27,345 nucleotides of DNA from Endomicrobiia bacterium. Its GTDB lineage: Bacteria > Elusimicrobiota > Endomicrobiia > Endomicrobiales > Endomicrobiaceae. Position numbers and translations under genes: made by a program. The stretch is taken from contig BNVT01000009.1 of assembly GCA_025998295.1 (NCBI GenBank), forward strand, positions 1 to 27,345, read 5' to 3'. Shown in pieces: positions 20,263 to 27,345 of this stretch; within the stretch, counting starts at the first letter, position 1; every line of letters begins with the position of its first letter. The notes beneath the pieces are model-generated. The model worked only from the letters and a program-made list of their open reading frames with translations, ran no database searches and was not told the origin of the DNA.

Positions 20263-23200
20263 AATAAACTTTCAAACTCAAAAGAAAAGAGTAGACAGTA
20301 ACCCCAATTTTAAGAATTTTAACGCTGTTAGAATCGGTGTTGCAAGCCCTGAACAGATACAAGCTTGGTCTAAAGGTGAAGTTAAAAAGCCAGAGACAAT
20401 CAACTATAGAACACTTAAGCCGGAAAGAGACGGTTTGTTCTGCGATAGAATTTTTGGCCCTACAAAAGATTGGGAATGCCACTGCGGGAAATATAAATAT
20501 GTAAAACATAAAGGAACTGTTTGCGATAGATGCGGTGTAGAAGTAACAGAATCTAAAGTAAGAAGAGAAAGATTCGGGCACATTAATCTTGCCGTTCCTG
20601 TGGCTCATTTGTGGTTTTTAAAAAAACCTCCTTCAAGAATCGGAATTCTTTTGAATATGAAAATTTCCGACCTGGAAAAGGTTGTTTATTATACAAAATA
20701 TGTTGTAATCGAAAGTTTGAAAGATCGCGCAAATATCTCTTCTACTGTCGAAAAAGGTACACTTTTAAAGGAAGAAGATTTCGATTTGTTTAAGTATGGA
20801 ATCGACAGCCCTGTAGTGAAAGAAGAGTTTAAGGGTATTTTGGACGGTATTGTTGCCGAAGAGATAATTCTTGATTCTGATCGTGCAAAGGCTTTCAAAC
20901 AACTTAAAACATTGGTAAAAAGTCAGGCGATTTTAGCTGAGATGTCTGCTGATGAAGCTGCAAGAAGAATAATTGCAAATATTGAAAAAGGTGATACGTA
21001 CTATAAAGTTTACTTTAAGCCTCATGCCGTATATTACTACGGTGCTTTAAATTCAGCAGTTCGCGGCGAAATAAAAAAAATTCTTTTTGAGAATTTTGAA
21101 AAAGACAAATCGGTTTCAATAACGGAACCTGATAAAAAAATTAGAGTAGAGTTTTTTGATATTGGAAAAGACAAAATTTATAATGAGCTGAGAAAAAATC
21201 CTGAGATTCTTAAAAAGTATGAAGGACAGTTAAGAATTGAGGTATCAAAAAATGACATTCCTTTTATAAGGGATTTTTCAAAACCTGAAAGCGTTGTGTT
21301 ACTTGAAGAAAGCGATGTAAAAAATATTAGAAGCGGGTATGGCGATATTTTAAAAGTTGATATCGGTGCAGCCGCAATAAGAAAACTTTTGTCAGAAATT
21401 AATCTGGAAGAAGATGCAAAAAATATTTATGCGGAAATTAAAAAAACAAAGTCAGAAACGGAAAGAGCAAGACTTGTAAGAAAGCTTAGAGTTGTCGAAG
21501 GATTTTTGGATTCTAAGATAAAACCTGAGTGGATGATTCTTACTGTCCTTCCTGTGATACCCCCGGATCTAAGACCTTTAGTTGCTTTAGACGGCGGAAG
21601 ATTTGCCGCGTCCGATTTAAATGATTTATACAGAAGAATAATTAATAGAAATAACAGGTTGCGTCACATTGAACAGTTGAAAGCTCCTGCGGTTATGGTA
21701 AATAATGAAAAGAGGCTTTTGCAAGAAGCAGTTGATGCTTTAATAGATAATGATTCAAGAACAAGACCTGTAACCGGAGCCGGCAACAGACCGCTTAAAT
21801 CTTTATCCGATACTCTTAAAGGTAAACAGGGACGTTTCAGACAGAATTTGCTTGGAAAAAGAGTTGACTATTCAGGAAGAAGCGTTATTGTTGTAGGGCC
21901 TAACTTAAGGTTGAATCAGTGTGGGCTTCCAAAAGAAATGGCTTTGGAGCTTTTTAAGCCGTTTATTATAAGGGAACTAATAAAACAGGAGAGCACAACG
22001 CTTAAATCAGCAAGAAAAATACTTGAAAGAAACGATGTGAAGGTCTGGAATATACTCGAAAAAGTTACACGAAATCACCCCGTTCTTTTAAACAGAGCTC
22101 CAACATTGCATAGATTAGGCATTCAGGCCTTTGAACCTGTTTTAGTCGAAGGAAAATCAATACAGCTTCATCCTCTTACCTGTGCGGCTTTCAATGCGGA
22201 CTTTGATGGGGACCAAATGGCGGTCCATTTACCTATGTCTCTTGAAGCTCAACTTGAAGCAAAAGTGTTGATGATGGCTACAAGAAATATTCTCTCGCCT
22301 GCTTCAGGAAAACCTATTGCTGTTCCTTCACAGGATATGGTTTTGGGCAGTTGCTATCTTACAAAAGAGAAGATAGGCGTTCCCGGCGAAGGTAAGATTT
22401 TTTCATCGGTAAGTGAAGTTATAAGCGCTTATCAGTCTAAGAAAGTAGATTTGCAGGCAAAAATTAAAGTTGCGGGTATTACAAATATAAGAGACGAAAA
22501 ACTAAAGGAAAAAGAACAATTAGATGTCACAAGGTGGAAAAGTTATAAATCTGAAGACGACAAAGAAATTATTAATTATACTACCGTTGGAAGAGTTATA
22601 TTCAACGAGCAGCTTCCTAAAAATGATGACGGTTCTTATGTTTTTGGATATCAAAATAAGAGTATGACAAAGAAAGAACTTAGCAATCTTGTCGACAGAT
22701 GTTATAAAGAGCTTGGTCAATATAGAACTGTAGTTCTTTTAGACGAAATAAAAAAAATGGGTTATAAGTATGCAACTCTTGCAGGGGTTTCTATATCTGT
22801 AGACGAAATGAAAATTCCACCTAAAAAAGAGAAGATGGTAAAAGAAGCAAAATTAAAAATTAAAGAAATTGAAAAACAAGCAAGACTTGGATTGATAACA
22901 GAATCAGAACGTTACAATAAAATTATCGATATTTGGACAAAAGTCACTGACGAAGTTGCGGATATTATGTTTGATGAAATGAGAAAAGAAGAAATAGAAA
23001 GTTACAAATGTGGCAAAAATCGTTTCAACTCGATATTTATGATGGCAGATTCTGGCGCTAGAAGTTCAAGACAGCAGGTAAGACAGCTTGCAGGTATGCG
23101 CGGACTTATGGCAAAACCTCAGAAGAAGCTTACCGGCGGTATTGGTGAAATTATTGAAACTCCTATTACTTCAAACTTTAGAGAAGGTCTTACTGTGTTG

Positions 23201-25000
23201 GAATACTTTATTTCAACTCATGGAGGACGTAAAGGTCTGGCGGATACAGCTTTGAAAACATCAGAGGCAGGTTATCTGACAAGAAGACTTGTTGATGTAG
23301 CTCATGATGCTGTTGTAAGAGAAGAAGATTGTGGAACTGTGAATGGAGTATTTATTGGTACGCTTCATAGTGGTGATGAAATAGTTGAAGGAATGAATGA
23401 ACGCGTTATTGGTAGAATAGCTCTCGATAATGTTGTGGATGTTGTCCACGACGAGATTATAATAAAGCGCAGGGAACTTATCACTGCTGAAAAAGCTCAG
23501 AAACTTATTGGAGCTGGTATCGACAAAATCGGTATAAGAAGCGTTTTGACATGTGAGTCTAGACACGGAGTATGCGCAAAATGTTACGGTGTAAATCCTG
23601 CTACCGGGAAACAGGTTGAGGTAGGTGAAGCCGTAGGTATTATCGCGGCTCAGTCAATCGGCGAGCCAGGTACTCAGCTTACTCTTAGAACGTTCCATAT
23701 AGGCGGAGCTGCAAGTCACGTTGTTCAACGTTCAGAAATCTATGCTGAAAATAGCGGCACGATTGAATACTACAACTTAAAAGCCGTTAAAAACAGAGAT
23801 GGTGAGATTATAGTATTAAGCAGAAATGCGGAACTTATATATACGGAGTATCCTCTACACCGCGAACATGTTTATCAGGTGCCTTATGGTGCTGTAATTA
23901 AGGTTCAAGACGGGCAGAAAATAGAAGTTAAAGCTGATGCTTTAAAAGGAATAAAGAAAAACGTATTAATTGCAGAATGGGACCCTCATTCAAAACCGAT
24001 TGTCTCGGAATTTGGAGGGACGGTACATTTTATTGACGTAAAAGATGGTTCAACTTTACATAGGGAAAAGTCAAGAATAACCGGACAGATTGAAAGAATT
24101 ATTGTTGAACGTCATGCTGACAAAAAGAATCCTAAAATTGCTATTAGAAAAGATGACGAAATTATGGCGGAATATCCTCTTCCTGTAGGCACAACTCTTG
24201 TCGCCTATGATGATGATAGAATTAAAGTTGGTGATATTTTGGCAAAAATTCCTCAGGAAGTTTCTAAGTTAAAAGATATCACAGGTGGGTTGCCTAGAGT
24301 TTCTGAATTGTTTGAAGGAAGAAGACCTAAAAACGCTGCTATTGTTTCAGAGATTGACGGTGTTGTGCATTTGGATGGGGTCACGACAAAAGGTAGCACA
24401 AGGGTTGAAGTTGAAAATTCTGAAACAAAAATGCAGAAAAATTATCTTGTCCCTGCGGGACGTCATTTGGTTGTTTATGAAGGCGACGAAGTTAAGGAAG
24501 GCGAAGCTATTTCTGACGGCGCAGTGAATCCTCATGATATTCTTAAGGTTAAAGGACCAAAAGAAGTTCAGGAATATCTTGTTAACGAAATTCAGCAGGT
24601 TTACAGACTTCAGGGTGTAGTGATAAACGATAAACATATTGAAGTTATAGTAAGACAAATGCTGTCTAGTGTAAGGATAGTTGATTCAGGAGACAGTAAG
24701 TATCTAAATGGCGAAATTGTTTCAAGGCATAAATATGAAAAGGATAGAAAAGCTATTAAGATAAATCACGGAAAAGTTCCTGTGGCCCATCCTGTTCTTT
24801 TGGGTATAACAAAAGCATCGTTGTCTTCAGATTCATTTATTTCTGCCGCTTCTTTCCAAGAAACAACCAGGATTTTAACTGAAGCCGCTGTTTCAGGGCA
24901 AATTGATCGTTTGATAGGATTGAAAGAAAATGTTTCTATAGGGCGTTTAATACCCGCAGGAACAGGACTCGCTGAAATGAAATTGGGAAATGATAAATAA
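20255..25000 (+). CDS. rpoC: DNA-directed RNA polymerase subunit beta'
   Basis: 1581-aa beta' subunit, which carries the catalytic magnesium site. The N-terminal zinc site is C75, C77, C90 and C93. The active-site loop NADFDGDQ starts at residue 647 (Asp649, 651, 653). The second zinc site is C1026, C1100, C1107 and C1110, with the same spacing as E. coli 814/888/895/898. It is longer than the E. coli subunit (1407 aa), mainly before the active site: roughly residues 200-350 form a charged insertion that I do not recognise. I chose ATG 20255 (MAKINF) because it places a typical short leader before [24 protein letters not shown] 20240 is possible. The start overlaps the rpoB stop, implying coupled translation. 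Confidence 0.98.
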   Translation: MAKINFQTQKKRVDSNPNFKNFNAVRIGVASPEQIQAWSKGEVKKPETINYRTLKPERDGLFCDRIFGPTKDWECHCGKYKYVKHKGTVCDRCGVEVTESKVRRERFGHINLAVPVAHLWFLKKPPSRIGILLNMKISDLEKVVYYTKYVVIESLKDRANISSTVEKGTLLKEEDFDLFKYGIDSPVVKEEFKGILDGIVAEEIILDSDRAKAFKQLKTLVKSQAILAEMSADEAARRIIANIEKGDTYYKVYFKPHAVYYYGALNSAVRGEIKKILFENFEKDKSVSITEPDKKIRVEFFDIGKDKIYNELRKNPEILKKYEGQLRIEVSKNDIPFIRDFSKPESVVLLEESDVKNIRSGYGDILKVDIGAAAIRKLLSEINLEEDAKNIYAEIKKTKSETERARLVRKLRVVEGFLDSKIKPEWMILTVLPVIPPDLRPLVALDGGRFAASDLNDLYRRIINRNNRLRHIEQLKAPAVMVNNEKRLLQEAVDALIDNDSRTRPVTGAGNRPLKSLSDTLKGKQGRFRQNLLGKRVDYSGRSVIVVGPNLRLNQCGLPKEMALELFKPFIIRELIKQESTTLKSARKILERNDVKVWNILEKVTRNHPVLLNRAPTLHRLGIQAFEPVLVEGKSIQLHPLTCAAFNADFDGDQMAVHLPMSLEAQLEAKVLMMATRNILSPASGKPIAVPSQDMVLGSCYLTKEKIGVPGEGKIFSSVSEVISAYQSKKVDLQAKIKVAGITNIRDEKLKEKEQLDVTRWKSYKSEDDKEIINYTTVGRVIFNEQLPKNDDGSYVFGYQNKSMTKKELSNLVDRCYKELGQYRTVVLLDEIKKMGYKYATLAGVSISVDEMKIPPKKEKMVKEAKLKIKEIEKQARLGLITESERYNKIIDIWTKVTDEVADIMFDEMRKEEIESYKCGKNRFNSIFMMADSGARSSRQQVRQLAGMRGLMAKPQKKLTGGIGEIIETPITSNFREGLTVLEYFISTHGGRKGLADTALKTSEAGYLTRRLVDVAHDAVVREEDCGTVNGVFIGTLHSGDEIVEGMNERVIGRIALDNVVDVVHDEIIIKRRELITAEKAQKLIGAGIDKIGIRSVLTCESRHGVCAKCYGVNPATGKQVEVGEAVGIIAAQSIGEPGTQLTLRTFHIGGAASHVVQRSEIYAENSGTIEYYNLKAVKNRDGEIIVLSRNAELIYTEYPLHREHVYQVPYGAVIKVQDGQKIEVKADALKGIKKNVLIAEWDPHSKPIVSEFGGTVHFIDVKDGSTLHREKSRITGQIERIIVERHADKKNPKIAIRKDDEIMAEYPLPVGTTLVAYDDDRIKVGDILAKIPQEVSKLKDITGGLPRVSELFEGRRPKNAAIVSEIDGVVHLDGVTTKGSTRVEVENSETKMQKNYLVPAGRHLVVYEGDEVKEGEAISDGAVNPHDILKVKGPKEVQEYLVNEIQQVYRLQGVVINDKHIEVIVRQMLSSVRIVDSGDSKYLNGEIVSRHKYEKDRKAIKINHGKVPVAHPVLLGITKASLSSDSFISAASFQETTRILTEAAVSGQIDRLIGLKENVSIGRLIPAGTGLAEMKLGNDK

Positions 25001-25027
25001 AATTTTATTCAAGGAAACAAAAAAACA

Positions 25028-25411
25028 ATGCCAACGATTAGTCAGTTGATTACAGATGGAAGAAAAGATGTAGTTAAAAAAACAAAATCTCCGGCTCTTA
25101 AAAATTGTCCACAGAGAAGAGGTGTCTGCACAAGAGTTTATACAACAACTCCTAAAAAACCTAACTCTGCTTTGAGAAAAGTAGCAAGAGTAAGACTTAC
25201 ATCAGGGTATGAAGTTTCTTCATATATTCCGGGTGTAGGGCACAATCTCCAGGAACATTCCCTTGTTCTCATCCGCGGTGGTCGTGTAAAGGATTTGCCG
25301 GGTGTTCGTTATCACATCGTAAGAGGTACTTTGGATACGACAGGGGTTGATGGTCGTAAACAGAGTAGAAGTAAGTATGGGGCTAAGAAAAGTAAAGTAT
25401 CCGCAAAATAG
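25028..25411 (+). CDS. rpsL: 30S ribosomal protein S12
   Basis: 127-aa protein of the decoding centre. The family hallmarks [23 protein letters not shown] and [16 protein letters not shown] are present. The lysines whose changes give streptomycin resistance elsewhere (K43 and K88 equivalents) are unaltered, and the Asp that RimO methylthiolates in other bacteria follows in KDLPG. AAGGA (25011-25015) lies 12 nt before ATG 25028. It lies only 27 nt after rpoC, so it is cotranscribed. The usual followers rpsG and fusA are missing; a repeat-rich spacer comes instead. Confidence 0.98.
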   Translation: MPTISQLITDGRKDVVKKTKSPALKNCPQRRGVCTRVYTTTPKKPNSALRKVARVRLTSGYEVSSYIPGVGHNLQEHSLVLIRGGRVKDLPGVRYHIVRGTLDTTGVDGRKQSRSKYGAKKSKVSAK

Positions 25412-25454
25412 CAGCGCTTGTCTTTTAAATTTTTGCTTTGCAAGACCCTCGCTC

Positions 25455-25508
25455 ATTTGCCTTTCTTTCGTAGTAATTCCTCTTTTTAAAAAGGTGTGAC
25501 GCGTGTAG
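25455..25508 (+). repeat. Tandem-type repeat, unit 1
   Basis: About 54 bp matching 25524-25578: GCCTTTC, then GTAATTCCTC, a T-run/A-run palindrome (CCTCTTTTTAAAAAGG), GGTGT and GTAG. It lies just after rpsL. The palindromes could also act as weak terminators. Confidence 0.6.
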
Positions 25509-25523
25509 CCTTTGATCTAAGGC

Positions 25524-25578
25524 ATTGGCCTTTCGTGGTGGTAATTCCTCTTTTTTAAAAAGGGGTGTCGGGCCGTAG
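25524..25578 (+). repeat. Tandem-type repeat, unit 2
   Basis: Second copy of the 25455-25508 unit, about 70 bp downstream. Its right end runs into a 6-bp stem-loop at 25568-25583 (TCGGGC/GCCCGA around a 4-nt loop), which may be a transcription end for the rpoB-rpoC-rpsL transcript, though no T run follows directly. Confidence 0.6.
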
Positions 25579-25647
25579 CCCGATGGGGTATTTATTGTTA
25601 AACTATTGCCCGCGAAGCAAGCTGTGGCAAACCGCTCAAGGTAGTAC

Positions 25648-25776
25648 AATTAGGCTATGGAAACGCTCAAAAAAGAACAGACAGCATAGTGCATATAAGA
25701 TACACTATCATTTGTAACACCCAAAAAAGCATAGAAAAGCTATATTTGGAATTTAGAGCGTTGTAATAGCCTAATT
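25648..25776. repeat. 129-bp element with 21-bp terminal inverted repeats
   Basis: The left end AATTAGGCTAT..AACGCTC (25648-25668) and right end GAGCGTT..ATAGCCTAATT (25756-25776) are inverted repeats matching at 18 of 21 positions. A second inner inverted pair ATAGTG/CACTAT lies near the centre. No ORF. Similar in size to the other inverted-ended elements but with unrelated ends. Confidence 0.65.
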
Positions 25777-26227
25777 CAAATAACAAAAGAAATTAAAATA
25801 ACGCTACGAACATAGAGTTTGAGCAAGAACAATTACAGCTCTTCAATTTCTGCTGCTGATACCGCGCGTCTTGCTGTGCGGAGGTTCATTTATCCTTTCC
25901 CAAACTGTTCGTAAATAAGGAAATAGAACAACCATAAAAACAAAAGAGCGCAAACACTTTGAAGAGATTTAAGATTTAAAAAGTGATATCTAACAAATAC
26001 AGGAATAGAAAAAAAACACTTTGGATTTGAAATTTAATTTAAAGCTTGAAATATATAATTTAAAATTGCAGGTTTGAAAAAAGAGGTCTGTTATAGTTTG
26101 TCGTTGTTGTGTTTTGTGCTCCGTGCAAACAAGGAGCTGCTCCAACAGCTAGTAATTGTAACAAAAAATATAAAAAACTAATTCAAAATCAAAACAGATA
26201 CTTATCTTTATCAAAAGGAAAAAATGT
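25777..26227. other. Intergenic stretch, nothing recognised
   Basis: AT-rich sequence with no convincing gene, RNA or promoter. A GGAG-CTG-CTCC mini-palindrome lies near 26131. The ribosome site of the next gene (AGGA, 26216-26219) is at the end. Confidence 0.4.
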
Positions 26228-27345
26228 ATGAAAGCAACAAAGTGTTTAAGCAAACTGGCAGGAAAAATGGTGAGGAATGTATTAGCTATAATAGCAATGT
26301 TTGTTTGTACTAGCATTTGTTTGGGTGGGAATACAAAAATACTCAACTCTTCTAATGCTACTCATGGACGGAATGTCGCTGCTAATTCTGATAAAGCGAA
26401 TGGAACTGTGAATGATGCTGGCATTTTTCCGCTAGACCCAAGGTATAATACTTTAATTATCGAAGAAGGAGCAATAGTTGGAGATACAAGTGGCGCTCGT
26501 ATTGATGCTGGTAGTTTTATGTCAATGACAGGCAACAAAGTTATCGTAAACGGAGGCGATTTAATGATAGGAGCATTAGGGGGGGCTATTCTCTCTCAGA
26601 AGGAGTTGTTGATGTTAATGATAATACAGTTGAAATTAATGCAGGAAAGAACACACGCAGGGTTTATGGCGGATGGACATCAAATGGAACAGCTTCTGGC
26701 AATAAAGTATTTATAAAAAACAAAGTGACAATCAGAGAGCATGTTCGTGGTGGTTATTCTGATAAGCATGGAGATGCTAAAAATAATGAGGTTACAATCA
26801 CTGGCGCAACTGTTGGCGGAAATGTTTCTGGCGGTCTTGTTAACAATGACGGAAACGCAGAAAATAATAAAGTCATAATTAATGGCGGAAAGATTGACGG
26901 AGGTGTTTGTGGCGGTGCTGTTGTAGGCAATGGCAATGCCACTGGTAATACAATAACTATCGCAGGAACCCCGGAATTTGGAGAAAACACAATATTATGC
27001 GGAGGTATTTGTGCTAACGAGAGATCTGACGCATTTACAGGCAATACATTAGTTATTAAAGAAACAAAGGCAATTGAAGTAAAAGGAATAAGTAATTTTG
27101 AAAATTATGAATTTCACTTATCAAAAGATCTAAAGCCCCAAGAGCCAATTTTGATAGTAAGGGATGGCGGTTGCAGTTTGGATAAAAGTAAACTTGCTGA
27201 CATTGGACTTCGCGGTTATTACACTCAACCCTGCCCCGTAAAACTCTCAAAAACCAACATAACCGTATGCTCTAAGGAAGCAATGGAAAAAGAAACAAAA
27301 TACACATTGATATGCAGTCTGCAAGGATTTGACGGACTATGCAAA
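26228..27345 (+). pseudogene. Exported beta-helix/autotransporter-like protein, out of frame at a G7 tract; 3' end outside window
   Basis: AGGA (26216-26219) precedes ATG 26228 by 8 nt. The N-terminus has a basic start and a hydrophobic signal (VLAIIAMFVCTSICLGG). The frame then carries Gly/Asn-rich strands (NTLIIEEGAIVGD, NKVIVNGGDLMIGALGG) up to seven G's at 26579-26585, after which it becomes non-repetitive and stops at 26716. Another frame opens at once (YSLSEGVVDVNDN) and stays open to the window end (253 codons), with repeats of the form V-x-GG-x-S..G.A..N-x-V-x-I, e.g. VRGGYSDKHGDAKNNEVTI and VCGGAVVGNGNATGNTITI. Such repeats build the passenger beta-helix of autotransporters or adhesins. 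One G more, or two fewer, would join the frames. Either a frameshift mutation or an OFF state of a phase-variable surface protein. Confidence 0.75.

Noticed and set aside
25425..25649. 74-codon minus-strand frame containing PPRKANA
   Set aside because: It spans the two repeat units and their palindromes; such readings arise from intergenic repeats.

Overview
The window looks like a chromosome segment of an AT-rich, Gram-negative bacterium with many decaying genes. The 16S/23S sequences, the AT-rich coding style, the frequency of single-base lesions and the expanded, repeat-filled spacers fit an Endomicrobia (Elusimicrobiota, 'termite group 1') symbiont such as Candidatus Endomicrobium. That assignment is made from memory of the group, not from a search.

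Layout. 1-29: 3' end of a tRNA. 241-1525: a lipoprotein gene with a cysteine-protease-like motif, followed by an out-of-frame duplicate of its C-terminal module. 1684-2495: a membrane M48 metalloprotease gene broken by one base in an A tract. 3125-3835: a ZIP-family metal transporter. 3876-4117 (minus): a damaged small gene resembling the TM1266-type regulator of [FeFe] hydrogenase systems. 4239-6197 (minus): an overlapping operon of an M50-like membrane metallopeptidase, a polyprenol/dolichol-type kinase and a secreted polysaccharide deacetylase, suggesting a lipid-carrier or envelope-glycan role. 6390-6938: tRNA-Val(TAC) flanked by two copies of a ~120-bp element with terminal inverted repeats. 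7099-12712: a complete rRNA operon (two promoters, 16S, tRNA-Ile, tRNA-Ala, 23S, 5S). 13050-14281: a doubtful small ORF and an outer-membrane beta-barrel pseudogene. 14323-25411: rplJ, rplL, rpoB, rpoC and rpsL, with unusually long spacers around rplL that hold repeats and apparently separate promoters. 25412-26227: repeats only. 26228 to the end: an exported beta-helix/autotransporter-like protein gene interrupted at a G7 tract and running off the window.

Main themes. (1) Single-base lesions in short homopolymers: A7 in the M48 gene, A7 in the TM1266-like gene, G7 in the autotransporter-like gene. The two A-tract lesions sit exactly on -1 slippery heptamers, so polymerase or ribosome slippage could restore some product, and the G tract could be a phase-variation switch. 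(2) A small family of palindromic-ended repeats lies beside stable-RNA and rpoB promoters. (3) The rRNA-operon tRNA-Ile has lost the normal G18-U55 elbow pair (A18 and G55). (4) The normally compact rplJL-rpoBC cluster has been loosened into separately promoted units.

No CRISPR array, complete insertion sequence, integrase or phage gene was seen. No whole new defence-type system is evident; the least explained coding content is the duplicated lipoprotein module at 241-1525.
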